From assembly GCA_012838235.1 (NCBI GenBank), contig DUPQ01000062.1, positions 1 through 38,869 on the forward strand: 38,869 bases of DNA. Direction: 5' to 3'. Positions 24,294 to 33,544 of the stretch are shown piece after piece. The stretch's first letter is position 1; every line of letters starts with the position of its first letter. This stretch comes from Clostridiaceae bacterium. Its GTDB lineage: Bacteria; Bacillota; Clostridia; DUPQ01. Below the pieces are notes generated by a model that was not told where the DNA came from, searched no databases, and saw only the letters and a list, made by a program, of their open reading frames with translations. The translations under genes were made by a program, and so were the position numbers.

Positions 24294-25734
24294 ATTGATA
24301 TTTAATTTATCTAAAGAAGGAAAATGCGCATTTTCACTGCCTGAAAGCCAAGTACCGTCTTATGAGATAGATAAGAAATACACAAGGGAGGACGATGTAT
24401 CTCTTCCCGAAGTGTCGGAAGTGGATGTTATAAGACACTTTACCAACATTTCCAGAAATAATTACGGTGTGGATCAGGGATTTTATCCTTTGGGATCGTG
24501 CACAATGAAGTATAACCCCAAGGTAAATGAGGATGTTGCAGGCCTTCAGGGATTTACTTCATTACATCCTTATCAGCCGGAATATCAGGTTCAGGGTGCG
24601 CTTAAAGCGGCATATGAATTGGGCGGGTATTTATGTGAGATAACAGGCATGAAAGGTGCTACGTTGCAGCCTGCTGCGGGAGCTCACGGTGAAATGACCG
24701 GTATAATGATAATAAAGGCTTATCATCAGAACAGGAATGACAATAAAAGAACCAAAATGATAGTTCCCGATTCCGCTCACGGAACCAATCCTGCAAGTGC
24801 GGCAACGGCGGGATATGAGATAGTACAGGTTAAATCGGATGATTTGGGACTGGTGGACATTGATGCATTGGCCGCCTTAATGGATGATGAAACCGCGGGA
24901 CTGATGCTGACCAATCCCAATACTTTGGGGTTGTTTGAAAGCAATATTACAAAGATAGCAAAGATTGTGCATGACAAGGGCGGTTTACTATACTATGACG
25001 GAGCCAATCTTAATGCCATAATGGGTATTGCCCGTCCGTTTGATATGGGATTTGATGTTGTTCATTTTAACTTACATAAGACAATGTCCACGCCTCACGG
25101 TGGCGGCGGCCCGGGAAGCGGACCGGTTTGTGTGCGAGAAGATTTGGTCAGATTCCTTCCGAAACCGGTAGTCTGCAAGGACGGTGAGCGATATTATTTA
25201 GACCATGACAGAAAAGACGCGATAGGTCGTGTAAAAGCATTTTACGGTAATTACCTTGTGTACATAAAGGCACTTGCCTATATACTGACAATGGGACCCG
25301 ACGGATTGAAAAAGGCAAGCGAAACCGCAGTGTTGAATGCCAACTATATAATGGCCGGAATAAAGGACAGTTTTGTCATTCCGTATGACAGATTCTGCAT
25401 GCATGAATTTGTGCTTTCGGGAAGCAGACAGAAAGAGCAATACGGCATATCCACATTGGATATGGCAAAGAGGCTTTTGGATTACGGTTATCATCCGCCG
25501 ACAATATATTTCCCTCTGATTGTGCATGAAGGCATGATGATAGAGCCTACCGAAACAGAGAGTAAGGAAACACTGGACAAATTCATTGAAGCATTGAATA
25601 AGATAGCAAAAGAAGCAAAAACAAATCCCGAGCTTCTGCATGATGCACCTCATAACACATATGTAAGAAGACTGGATGAGGTAACTGCAGCGAGAAATCC
25701 CGTACTTAAATGGGAGAAGGAACAGGATGAATGA
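24286..25734 (+). CDS. gcvPB: Glycine dehydrogenase (decarboxylating) subunit 2
   Basis: 482 residues from the ATG at 24286; AGGTGAG just upstream is the ribosome site, so a GTG at 24277 is not used. This PLP-binding half of the P protein shows [45 protein letters not shown] and [20 protein letters not shown], where Lys265 is the PLP lysine. The start overlaps the gcvPA end by eight bases and the stop overlaps the gntR start. Confidence 0.95.
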   Translation: MAELIFNLSKEGKCAFSLPESQVPSYEIDKKYTREDDVSLPEVSEVDVIRHFTNISRNNYGVDQGFYPLGSCTMKYNPKVNEDVAGLQGFTSLHPYQPEYQVQGALKAAYELGGYLCEITGMKGATLQPAAGAHGEMTGIMIIKAYHQNRNDNKRTKMIVPDSAHGTNPASAATAGYEIVQVKSDDLGLVDIDALAALMDDETAGLMLTNPNTLGLFESNITKIAKIVHDKGGLLYYDGANLNAIMGIARPFDMGFDVVHFNLHKTMSTPHGGGGPGSGPVCVREDLVRFLPKPVVCKDGERYYLDHDRKDAIGRVKAFYGNYLVYIKALAYILTMGPDGLKKASETAVLNANYIMAGIKDSFVIPYDRFCMHEFVLSGSRQKEQYGISTLDMAKRLLDYGYHPPTIYFPLIVHEGMMIEPTETESKETLDKFIEALNKIAKEAKTNPELLHDAPHNTYVRRLDEVTAARNPVLKWEKEQDE

Positions 25735-26435
25735 ACGGGAGCGATAGTTTAACCGAAAGGTTTATCCTGGAGATGGAAAAGAAGATTGTAAACGGGGAGT
25801 ATAAGATAAATACTATGCTCCCCTCTTTTCGTAAACTGTGTGATGAGTATAATGTGTCAAGGAGTGTTATAAACACCGCTGTGGCGGTTCTTAATACTAA
25901 AGGATTTGTGGACATAGTACCGAGAAAAGGTGCCAGGGTACGCAACTGGAAAAAGCAAGGCACCCTTCTTACATTGAATTGTGCTGTTGCATTCGGTAAA
26001 TTGGAACAGGAAATCATAGACAGTTTTTTTGATATCTTTGCATTCATAGAGTGTAACGGCGTATATGAAGCGGCATTAAAGGCAACAGAGGAAGAGCTTG
26101 TTCAGTTGGGAAACATAGCTGAGCAGGAAGTTTTACTGAAAGATGAGAAAAAGCTTGCCGCTTTGTATCATGAGTTTTATAAAAAGATAGCGGATATATC
26201 GGGTAATATGGCATATTCACAAATATTTATGACATTGGAGCAGGCGATATTTGCAGTTTCCGATATATATGTATCCGATGCCGGTGCTAAACAGCAATGT
26301 ATGAAAATGCACAGCAATATCTATCAGTCACTAAAAGCAAGAGACGGACAGAAAGCCCGATGGGAGATGCAGGCACTGTCGGACCACTTAAAAGTATTGG
26401 TGGAATATAAGACAAGTAATCTTAAGAGAAAGTAA
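25731..26435 (+). CDS. GntR-family transcriptional regulator of the gcv operon
   Basis: 234 residues. The N-terminal winged HTH is at about 8-70 ([60 protein letters not shown] in overlapping parts). An all-helical C-terminal effector domain follows (about 85-225), FCD/FadR-like in length and position, without the usual clear His metal ligands. It overlaps gcvPB by four bases (ATGA), so it is expressed with the glycine cleavage genes and is the natural candidate for their regulator. A hairpin follows it. Confidence 0.87.
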   Translation: MNGSDSLTERFILEMEKKIVNGEYKINTMLPSFRKLCDEYNVSRSVINTAVAVLNTKGFVDIVPRKGARVRNWKKQGTLLTLNCAVAFGKLEQEIIDSFFDIFAFIECNGVYEAALKATEEELVQLGNIAEQEVLLKDEKKLAALYHEFYKKIADISGNMAYSQIFMTLEQAIFAVSDIYVSDAGAKQQCMKMHSNIYQSLKARDGQKARWEMQALSDHLKVLVEYKTSNLKRK

Positions 26436-26467
26436 CGGATAATTTTCTTTAAGATGTCATAAAAACA

Positions 26468-26502
26468 CCCTTAAATATGCACATAATTTGCATATTTAAG
26501 GG
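26468..26502 (+). terminator. Perfect 14-bp stem-loop after the gcv operon
   Basis: Stem cccttaaatatgca (26468-26481) pairs with tgcatatttaaggg (26489-26502) around a 7-base loop. No T run follows on the plus strand; on the minus strand a short T stretch does, so it may act in either direction. Confidence 0.6.
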
Positions 26503-26522
26503 ATGAATTTCAAATTTCTTCT

Positions 26523-26551
26523 TTGACATTATTTAGTATATAGTATACTAT
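26523..26551 (+). promoter_or_regulatory. Promoter with palindromic operator for the Phd-type gene
   Basis: TTGACA (26523-26528), a 17-base spacer and TACTAT (26546-26551). The palindrome AGTATA-TAG-TATACT (26535-26549) covers the spacer and -10, as expected for autorepression by a Phd/YefM dimer. Confidence 0.7.
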
Positions 26552-26574
26552 CCTAATATGGAGGATGTACTGTT

Positions 26575-26778
26575 ATGAACGTGCCGAAGATTGTTCCCAT
26601 AGCAGAATTACGAGATACAAAACATGTACTGCAGATGTGCAGAGCTGCAAAAGAGCCTATCATTGTTACAAAGAACGGATATGGTGAATTGGTAATAATG
26701 AGTATTGCAACATTTACGGAAATGACTGAGGAACTGAACAGACTCAGAAAGCAAGTTGCAAAGGACAGCACATATTAG
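26575..26778 (+). CDS. Phd/YefM-family antitoxin-like protein, no toxin alongside
   Basis: 67 residues. The IVPIAELRDTKHVLQMCRAAKEPIIVTKNGYGELVIMS pattern (overlapping parts) is the N-terminal DNA-binding core of Phd/YefM antitoxins, followed by a short helical tail (TEMTEELNRLRKQVAK). GGAGG precedes the ATG. Normally a RelE- or Doc-type toxin gene follows; here only about 100 bases remain before a terminator, with no toxin. It may be an orphan antitoxin or a stand-alone repressor. Confidence 0.82.
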   Translation: MNVPKIVPIAELRDTKHVLQMCRAAKEPIIVTKNGYGELVIMSIATFTEMTEELNRLRKQVAKDSTY

Positions 26779-26856
26779 CCGGTTAAAATTGTAGTCTACA
26801 TGTATCCGTCTAAGGTCTTATGTTGTTTTATATACCATCTGGCATTATGCCGCTAA

Positions 26857-26893
26857 ATAGAAGAGTATCGGGAAGATATCTCTTCTATCTTTT
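26857..26893 (+). terminator. Terminator between the Phd-type gene and the convergent kinase gene
   Basis: atagaagag (26857-26865) pairs with ctcttctat (26880-26888), with an inner TATC/GATA pairing and a T5 run on the plus strand. It overlaps the stop of the minus-strand kinase gene and could serve both genes. Confidence 0.75.
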
Positions 26894-27955
26894 TACACGC
26901 GCATTTCCCTCGTATATGCTCCATATTACTTCTTCATCCGCCGGATGAGCGTAATCCGTTAAAAGAGTGGTTGCAAGCGCTCCGCTTGCCCATGCGAACT
27001 GTACCCATTTTTCCGGTTGCCATCCTTTAAGAATACCGTATAAAAGACCGCCGACAAATCCGTCTCCGCCTCCTATTCTGTCCAGAACGGGAATTTCACG
27101 CGGCTCCACAACATACCAGTTACCTTCGGCATATATGATGGCACCCCATAAATGTAAGTTTGCATTTTCCACTTGTCTTAAAGTGTTTGCAAATACTTTT
27201 ACATTTTTAAACTGTGCGGATATCCTTGTTATCATATCTTTGAATGCGTCGGTTTTGGAAATTGATTTACCTCCGGCTTCCGGTCCTTTGACACCCAGTG
27301 CCAGCTGAAAATCTTCTTCGTTTCCTATCAATATATCCGATATGGAAGCTATCTTTGTAAATATTTCACGTAGCTCTTTCTCTCTTCCTTTCCAGAAAGA
27401 AGCTCTGTAGTTTAAATCAAAAGATATTGCGGTTCCGTATTTTTTTGCAGCTAATGCAATATCCAGACAGCATTTCGATGTTTCTTCGGAAAGAGCCGCT
27501 ATCAATCCCGAAAGATGCAAAATTCTGCAACCTTCCTCTTTGAATATTCTTTCCAGATCAAAGTCCGATGCGGACAGGGTTCTTCCCACTTCGCCCGCTC
27601 TGTCATTCAACACCCTGGGTCCTCTTACTCCGAAACCGCTGTCGGCTATATTAAATTGATGGCGATATCCCCAAGGACCTCCCTGTTCAATATCAATCCC
27701 TTCAAATTCTATATTTCTTTTCCTGAGTTCTCCCTTTATATAAAGTGCAATGGGGCTGTCCTTAACGAATTTTGTTAAAACTTTAGCTTTTAGTCCTAAA
27801 GCCGCGGAAATGTTTAATACATTGGTTTCCGCACTTGTCGCATGCATTTCATACAGGTTGGATACGTTTACAGGCTGGCGATTGACGGGAGTAATTCTGA
27901 TGCCCATGCTTGTAACGGCCATAATATCGTATTTACAGTCTTTCTTTAGAATCAT
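26885..27955 (-). CDS. PfkB-family carbohydrate kinase (2-keto-3-deoxygluconate kinase-like)
   Basis: 356 residues of the ribokinase superfamily, transferring phosphate from ATP to a sugar or sugar acid. The N-terminal TSAETNVLNISAALGLKAKVLTKFVKDSPIA and ISFDLNYRASFWKGRE segments, and the catalytic DRIGGGDGFVGGLLYGILKG (Asp of GGGDGF as base), are diagnostic. The central LNYR-x-x-FW and NEEDFQLALGVKG features are typical of KdgK-like members, so 2-keto-3-deoxygluconate is the best guess, without neighbouring pathway genes to confirm. CGGAGGT precedes the ATG by eight bases. Monocistronic. Confidence 0.82.
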   Translation of the reverse strand: MILKKDCKYDIMAVTSMGIRITPVNRQPVNVSNLYEMHATSAETNVLNISAALGLKAKVLTKFVKDSPIALYIKGELRKRNIEFEGIDIEQGGPWGYRHQFNIADSGFGVRGPRVLNDRAGEVGRTLSASDFDLERIFKEEGCRILHLSGLIAALSEETSKCCLDIALAAKKYGTAISFDLNYRASFWKGREKELREIFTKIASISDILIGNEEDFQLALGVKGPEAGGKSISKTDAFKDMITRISAQFKNVKVFANTLRQVENANLHLWGAIIYAEGNWYVVEPREIPVLDRIGGGDGFVGGLLYGILKGWQPEKWVQFAWASGALATTLLTDYAHPADEEVIWSIYEGNARVKR

Positions 27956-27982
27956 AAAATATACCTCCGGATTATTTACTTA

Positions 27983-28014
27983 CTCACAACCTATATTATA
28001 TATCATTGTGTGAG
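27983..28014 (-). promoter_or_regulatory. Possible kinase promoter flanked by an inverted repeat
   Basis: On the minus strand TATAAT (28000-27995) lies 40 bases before the ATG. It is bracketed by ctcacaa (27983-27989) and ttgtgtgag (28006-28014), an imperfect inverted repeat that could be an operator. No good -35 is seen. Confidence 0.4.
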
Positions 28015-28153
28015 AATAAGGAATGAGTGAATACCTACTTGAATGTGCCGATGTATAAGTATTTATAGTAATTAATAAAAACAACGGCTTATTATGTTTA
28101 AATCTTTTTCCAGGTGTTGTATAATTTCATTAACATTATGGAGGCATATTTGC

Positions 28154-29302
28154 TTGAAGGGTAGAAAAAGAAAAATAACCATGGCAGTGCTTTTACTGTT
28201 ACTTGCCATAAATCTTACATCCTGTGCATTAATAACTTTGATAAAGAAAAATGATGCAACACCGGGTAACAGTCCTTTTATGCAAAAAATTTCGTTTAAT
28301 CCCTATTCAGTAGGAATTTGTTTGGAAGATGTCAATACCGATCATGCAAAATATGTTGCAGATATTGATGAATTTTATATCCATTTTGATTCCTGTGTTG
28401 CAAAAAAACACAGAAGCATATTTGTCCGTTCGTCATCACAGGATAATTTTTCTTCTCTTGATTGCTTGGACAAATATGGATTAAAAGGATGCTACAGGAC
28501 GATTTATTCGACAAACAGCGGCAGCTATTTTGCAATATATGAGTTGGAATATTATCCCGGTGACAGTATTGTATATGCATATCTCAATAATGACAGATCA
28601 TTGCTCAGTCAGAAAGAATTGGAAATTTATCGTTTTGCCGTGGATTTCGTAAACAATCGTCTGGACAGCAAAATGAGTGATTATGATAAGGAAATAATTA
28701 TTCACGACTACATATGTGAAACTCTGGGTTACCAAAAAGAAGCCGACAACGATGCGGATAAATACAATATTACCGGTGCATATTGCCTTACAACGGGCTT
28801 TGCCAACTGTCAGGGATACACCGATGCATTTTATATGCTGACCAATATGGCGGGTATAAGGTGTCAGAAGGTAAGCGGAGAAGCGCAAGGGACCGCACAC
28901 ACCTGGAATGTTGTGAACATAGACGGAAGATGGTCTTATGTTGACGTCACATTCGATGATACGGCATTTGACAGTGATGAAGTGATTTTCTATGCTTACT
29001 GTAATGTTCCCGAAGAATATCTGGAAAAAAGTCATATTTTTTCTGAAGATCAAATACTTTTCCCGACAACGGGGTATGAGGATTTCTACTATAAACGAAA
29101 AGGAAATGCGGTATTTAACAAGGAGGATTTCCGACAGATTGTCTACCTGCCCATATCCGAAGGAGCCACCCGGGTAGAAGCATTTATTCTTATCAAGGAA
29201 ATACAACCGCTGTTGGATACTCTCAAAGATTTGAATAAATCCATGCAGTTGAGCTATTTCGAAATAAATGAATGTACACTTCTTGATATAACAGTGCAGT
29301 AA
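28154..29302 (+). CDS. Transglutaminase-like lipoprotein
   Basis: 382 residues from a TTG at 28154, nine bases after TGGAGG (28139-28144). An ATG at 28094 lies upstream of the -10 (TATAAT, 28120-28125), so it cannot be used. The lipobox NLTSC (Cys24) points to an exported lipoprotein. The core is a transglutaminase/cysteine-protease fold with a full triad: Cys219 (FANCQGYTDAF), His249 (TAHTWNVVNIDGRW) and Asp264 (YVDVTFDD). These bacterial transglutaminase-like proteins act on peptide or cell-wall substrates outside the cell. The next gene starts 30 bases downstream. Confidence 0.83.
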   Translation: MKGRKRKITMAVLLLLLAINLTSCALITLIKKNDATPGNSPFMQKISFNPYSVGICLEDVNTDHAKYVADIDEFYIHFDSCVAKKHRSIFVRSSSQDNFSSLDCLDKYGLKGCYRTIYSTNSGSYFAIYELEYYPGDSIVYAYLNNDRSLLSQKELEIYRFAVDFVNNRLDSKMSDYDKEIIIHDYICETLGYQKEADNDADKYNITGAYCLTTGFANCQGYTDAFYMLTNMAGIRCQKVSGEAQGTAHTWNVVNIDGRWSYVDVTFDDTAFDSDEVIFYAYCNVPEEYLEKSHIFSEDQILFPTTGYEDFYYKRKGNAVFNKEDFRQIVYLPISEGATRVEAFILIKEIQPLLDTLKDLNKSMQLSYFEINECTLLDITVQ

Positions 29303-29332
29303 TGATATATTCGGGGATGAAGGGATTTTTGT

Positions 29333-30088
29333 ATGACTAATATTCGGACAAAGTCACAGATTGAAATGATCAGAGAAGCGGGCAAAATAGTTGCGGCTTG
29401 TCATGAAAATTTAAGGAAGATTATAAAGCCGGGTATAACAACTTTTGCAATTGACAGATTCGTAGAGGAATTTATAAGATTACACAATGCCATACCTGCT
29501 CAGAAAGGATATCACGGATATCCTTATGCTTCGTGCACATCGGTCAATGATGAGATATGCCACGGAATGCCTTCCGGATATGTTCTCAAAGAAGGTGACA
29601 TTGTTAAAGTGGATATGGTGGCCGATAAAGACGGTTGGATGGCCGATTCGGCATGGTGTTATGCCGTAGGAGAGGTAAGTCCCGTTGCACAAAAACTTAT
29701 GACCGTTACTAAAGAATGTCTTTACAAAGGCATAAGCAAGGCTGTAGAAGGCAACCGTCTGGGTGATATAGGTTACCATATACAAAGGCATGCCGAAAAG
29801 AACGGCTTTTCGGTAGTCAGGGATTTTACCGGACACGGTATAGGCAGAGCCATGCATGAAGATCCTGCAATACTTCATTACGGACAGATAGGCAGGGGAT
29901 CAAGAATAGTTGAAGGCATGGTTTTTACCGTTGAACCCATGATTAATGAAGGAGATTATGACCTTTATGTAGATGAGGACAACGGCTGGACCGCATACAC
30001 TGCGGACGGATCCCTTTCGGCACAGTATGAACACACCGTCGCCATTACAGCCAATGGGCCCGAAATAATGACAAAACAGGAATTCTGA
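29333..30088 (+). CDS. map: Methionine aminopeptidase, type I
   Basis: 251 residues. It removes the N-terminal Met from nascent proteins in the cytoplasm. The five metal ligands of the family can be read: Asp in VKVDMVADKDG, Asp in WMADSAWC, His in TGHGIGRAMHEDP, Glu in FTVEPMINEG and Glu in QYEHTVAI. The N-terminus (IRTKSQIEMIREAGKIVA) is typical. GAAGGGA precedes the ATG. It lies between a lipoprotein and a transporter rather than in the ribosomal-protein operon where the housekeeping copy usually sits, so it may be a second copy. Confidence 0.93.
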   Translation: MTNIRTKSQIEMIREAGKIVAACHENLRKIIKPGITTFAIDRFVEEFIRLHNAIPAQKGYHGYPYASCTSVNDEICHGMPSGYVLKEGDIVKVDMVADKDGWMADSAWCYAVGEVSPVAQKLMTVTKECLYKGISKAVEGNRLGDIGYHIQRHAEKNGFSVVRDFTGHGIGRAMHEDPAILHYGQIGRGSRIVEGMVFTVEPMINEGDYDLYVDEDNGWTAYTADGSLSAQYEHTVAITANGPEIMTKQEF

Positions 30089-30089
30089 T

Positions 30090-31439
30090 ATGTTCGGTAA
30101 AATAAAAGATTACTTACGAAAGTTATATATTGCGGTATTCTACAGAAACGACACAAAGTTGCTTACCATGCCGGGTAAGAAGGACAGAGACTGGTTTATA
30201 GTACAGGGATTTGTCGGTACCGTTTTCGCACTGCTTACCGGAGCCACTTATCTGACCGGACTTTTCAATAAAGTTAATGCTCCTGAAATAGTAATAGCTT
30301 ATCTGCCTATTATCGGAAGTGTTGCAGGTGTTATGGCTATTTTTGCCGGATATGTCATGCAAACGATAAAGAATCGTAAAAAATTTACTCTGATACTCAA
30401 TACCATACTTAAAACGCTGATAGTCTTTATAGCATGGATTCCGTTGATATTTCCCAATCAATATGCCTCGTACATTATGATAGCCATAGCTTTAATTGCA
30501 TATGCTCTTAATAATTTCATGGGTATTGCGATAAACAGCTGGTTTGTGGATCTTATAGACGTTAAGATAAGAGGTCAGTATATGAGCGTAAGGAATATGA
30601 TTGCTTTGATAGCTCATCTGCTTGTTCCTATTATTGTATCGGCATTTATAGATACCTCATCCGACCAGTACATGGCCATTGTTATTGTGTTTACTATATC
30701 CTGGATTGTCATGTGGGCGGAAAATTATTCATTCTATAAAATATACGAGCCGCCTCTGCAACCGCCTAAGAAAAAGATAAAGCTTAAGGATGTGCTGATT
30801 GTCCCTTTAAAGGACAGGACATTTATGAAATCTATTGCATCCATTGCCGTGTTTTACTTCATATGGTACCTGTCCATGTCTTTTGCAACACTTTACCAGT
30901 TGAATTATCTCGGTTTGTCGTACACTTTTATATCAATCTCCGCTACATTGAACGTTATACTGCAATTTGTCTGGTATCCTATTGCAGGTAAGTTGGTGGA
31001 CAGACATAATACGGATTTTCTTCTTATTGTTAGTTACATTCTATATTTAATACAGGCTATTTTGTGGGGATTTACCAATATTTCATCAAGGTATGTTATG
31101 ACGATACTGGTTAATATTTTCGCTTCCATGGCCGTACCGCTTTTTTCTCTGGTAGTGTTTAAAGCCAAGTATGATGTTATTCCCGCAGAAGATCGATCGC
31201 TGTATGACGGTTTCTATACCGCTCTGGTTGCATTAATTTTAGCGGTAGCTCCCGCTATAGGAAATTTAATGAAGGATTTTATTGCCGTAAATATGCAACC
31301 GTTCGGCGTATTTGAAGTGCCTCAGTTTCAGTTGATATTTATGTTGTCCGGCATACTTCTGTTGGGACTTATACTGTTCAACATGAAAGATACCGTAAAG
31401 CTTTTCAGAGAAGCCAAAGAAAGGAAGACCGAAAATTAA
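30090..31439 (+). CDS. MFS transporter
   Basis: 449 residues with about 12 hydrophobic segments (for example 35-60, 70-90, 105-120, 125-145, 170-185, 195-210, 250-275, 280-300, 315-330, 340-360, 385-400, 415-435). The loop segment VDLIDVKIRGQYMSVRNMIALIAH, with R-G-x-Y in the middle, is typical of the major facilitator group. Substrate unknown. It starts one base after the map stop, so both are probably on one transcript with the M42 peptidase gene. Confidence 0.8.
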   Translation: MFGKIKDYLRKLYIAVFYRNDTKLLTMPGKKDRDWFIVQGFVGTVFALLTGATYLTGLFNKVNAPEIVIAYLPIIGSVAGVMAIFAGYVMQTIKNRKKFTLILNTILKTLIVFIAWIPLIFPNQYASYIMIAIALIAYALNNFMGIAINSWFVDLIDVKIRGQYMSVRNMIALIAHLLVPIIVSAFIDTSSDQYMAIVIVFTISWIVMWAENYSFYKIYEPPLQPPKKKIKLKDVLIVPLKDRTFMKSIASIAVFYFIWYLSMSFATLYQLNYLGLSYTFISISATLNVILQFVWYPIAGKLVDRHNTDFLLIVSYILYLIQAILWGFTNISSRYVMTILVNIFASMAVPLFSLVVFKAKYDVIPAEDRSLYDGFYTALVALILAVAPAIGNLMKDFIAVNMQPFGVFEVPQFQLIFMLSGILLLGLILFNMKDTVKLFREAKERKTEN

Positions 31440-31463
31440 AAGAGATAACGAAAGGGGAAAATT

Positions 31464-32459
31464 GTGGAGATTTTAGAAAAACTTACTGCGACATTCGGAG
31501 TGAGCGGAAGAGAAAGCGAAATTAATCAAGTCATAACCGATCTGGTAAAAGATCATGTGGACCGGGTTATGACCGACGGAATAGATAATGTTATAGCCGT
31601 TAAGAACGGGTACGGAAAAGACAAGAAGAAAATAATGGTTTCCGCCCATAAGGATGAGATAGGATTTATGGTCATGTATATAGATTCCGACGGATATATA
31701 TATCTCAGACCTGTAGGCGGTATTCCCGTATCGGTTTCGATAGGAAACAGAATAATATTCCGAAACGGAACGGTGGGCGTATTATGTTTCAAAAAAGATG
31801 TCGAGAGTATTAAAAACAACAATGTCGGGGATATGTTTGCAGACATAGGAGCAAAGAATAAAGAAGATGCCATGAATTATGTCAAACCGGGAGATATGGG
31901 CAGTTATTACGGACCTTTATGTATGCTTAAGAATGACAGGGTAGTTGCCAAAGCATTGGACAACCGTATCGGTTGTTATGTTGCCATAAAGGCATTAACG
32001 GAAAATACCGAGCCTTACAACGACATGTATTATGTTTTTACCAGCCAGGAGGAATTGGGCTTAAAGGGAGCAATAGTAGCAAGTAGGGTAGTGCAGCCGG
32101 AAATAGCTGTTGCAGTGGATGTGACATCTTCATTCGATACTCCTATTACCAAAGAAGGCAATGCGGTATTGGGCGGAGGAGCGGCAATCAAGGTCATGGA
32201 CAGGTCGGTGATATGTGACGAATCACTAATCGGTATAATGCAGGATATATGCAAAAAGAATGATATAGCCAACCAGTCGGATATTCTTGCGGCGGGCGGA
32301 ACCGATGCGGGAGCCATATATACATCCAACCAAGGAGTAAGGACGGGCGGCATATCCATACCCATGAGATATGTACACGGACCGGTCGGAATGGTGGACA
32401 TGAATGATGTCAAAGCCTGTATTGAATTGTTAAAAGGCTTTGCTAACCAAAAAATATGA
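31464..32459 (+). CDS. M42-family metallopeptidase (glutamyl aminopeptidase-like)
   Basis: 331 residues from a GTG at 31464 that follows AAAGGGG. M42 enzymes are cytoplasmic dodecameric dinuclear-metal aminopeptidases. Seen are MVSAHKDEIGFMV (His62 metal ligand, Asp64), VAKALDNRIGCYVAI (bridging Asp), FTSQEELGLKGA (catalytic and metal Glu), VAVDVT (Asp) and the C-terminal PMRYVHGPVGMVDMNDV with the last His ligand. Together with map and the MFS carrier it forms a plausible peptide-handling operon. Confidence 0.92.
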   Translation: MEILEKLTATFGVSGRESEINQVITDLVKDHVDRVMTDGIDNVIAVKNGYGKDKKKIMVSAHKDEIGFMVMYIDSDGYIYLRPVGGIPVSVSIGNRIIFRNGTVGVLCFKKDVESIKNNNVGDMFADIGAKNKEDAMNYVKPGDMGSYYGPLCMLKNDRVVAKALDNRIGCYVAIKALTENTEPYNDMYYVFTSQEELGLKGAIVASRVVQPEIAVAVDVTSSFDTPITKEGNAVLGGGAAIKVMDRSVICDESLIGIMQDICKKNDIANQSDILAAGGTDAGAIYTSNQGVRTGGISIPMRYVHGPVGMVDMNDVKACIELLKGFANQKI

Positions 32460-32462
32460 AAA

Positions 32463-32540
32463 ATCACATATATACAACAAAAGTTATAATTTTCATGTAT
32501 TGAAAACGGTAAATATGTGATAAACTATTAATGTTATAAT
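32463..32540 (+). promoter_or_regulatory. Upstream region of the permease genes: extended -10 and inverted repeat
   Basis: An extended -10 (TGTTATAAT, TATAAT at 32535-32540) lies 50 bases before the TTG start, without a good -35. atcacatat (32463-32471) and atatgtgat (32513-32521) form a perfect 9-bp inverted repeat 41 bases apart, the second copy falling near the -35 position. Confidence 0.4.
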
Positions 32541-32589
32541 GCACGATTATTCAAGGGATTTATCTTTAAAAGAAGGGTTGGTGTTGTAA

Positions 32590-33528
32590 TTGGACGAGAG
32601 TAGCTTAAGAATTTACAAAAAAAATGAGAAAAAAATCTTCACTAAGGTAAATATAATGATTTACCTGATGATAGTTCCGGGACTGATACTGTACTACATT
32701 TTCCGTTATGTAACTATGCCCGGTATTATGATTGCGTTTCAGGAATTCACTACCGGTGGATTTAAGTACTGGTGCGGATTTGAGAACTTTGACAAACTGT
32801 TCGGCTTGAGAGCTTTCTGGCAGGCATTCAGGAATACATGGGTATTTATCGGATTGCAGTATCTGTTTATAAAGCCGTCACCGATTATTTTAGCATTATT
32901 GCTGAATGAAGTGAGAATCATGTGGTTCAAGAAAACCGTTCAGACAGTTTCCACATTACCGAGCTTTCTCACATGGGTTGTTGTCAGCGGTATCTTTATA
33001 CAGCTGTTATCCCCCAGTACAGGATATGTTAACGTAATTATAGCTTTACTGGGAGGAGAAAGGATATACTTTCTCGGGAAACCTCAGTTATTTCCCTGGT
33101 TGCTTACCGGTATAAGAATATGGAAGGGTGTAGGTTATTCCTCCATCATATACCTTGCATCCTTGGGCGGTGTGGATCCCGAATTATATGAAGCGGCGGT
33201 TATAGACGGTGCTACCAGATGGCAGCAGACAATGTATATTACTCTGCCCGGTATTAAAAATACGGTAGTTGTACTTTTAATATTCTCTTTCTCGGGAATT
33301 ATGGGCGGACTATTCGAACCTGTTTTCACATTGACGGACGGTAATGCTTTGCTTGACGAAACGGCAATGGTTTTGGATGTATATATTTACAATACCGGTA
33401 TCAGACAAGGAAAGTTCAGCATGTCGACTACCACAGGTTTATTTAACTCGATAATTTCAACCATTCTTATGTTAAGTGCCAACTGGGCAAGTAAATACTT
33501 AACTGAAGACGGAAGAACGATAATATAG
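32590..33528 (+). CDS. Carbohydrate ABC transporter permease, LplB family
   Basis: 312 residues. The start is TTG at 32590 (AAGGG at 32573-32577); no better start exists upstream because of a stop. About six membrane segments are present, with the family N-terminal pattern YLMIVPGLILYYIFRYVTMPGIMIAFQEF and the EAA loop EAAVIDGATRWQQTMYITLPGIK that contacts the ATPase. The C-terminus GIRQGKFSMSTTTGLFNSIIS is typical of LplB permeases for complex oligosaccharides. It pairs with the next gene, 16 bases downstream. Confidence 0.9.
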   Translation: MDESSLRIYKKNEKKIFTKVNIMIYLMIVPGLILYYIFRYVTMPGIMIAFQEFTTGGFKYWCGFENFDKLFGLRAFWQAFRNTWVFIGLQYLFIKPSPIILALLLNEVRIMWFKKTVQTVSTLPSFLTWVVVSGIFIQLLSPSTGYVNVIIALLGGERIYFLGKPQLFPWLLTGIRIWKGVGYSSIIYLASLGGVDPELYEAAVIDGATRWQQTMYITLPGIKNTVVVLLIFSFSGIMGGLFEPVFTLTDGNALLDETAMVLDVYIYNTGIRQGKFSMSTTTGLFNSIISTILMLSANWASKYLTEDGRTII

Positions 33529-33544
33529 GAAGAAGGTGAGATAA

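Noticed and set aside
28598-29206. 202-codon minus-strand frame opposite the transglutaminase-like gene
   Set aside because: Antisense to a gene with a full catalytic triad; no ribosome site or domain.
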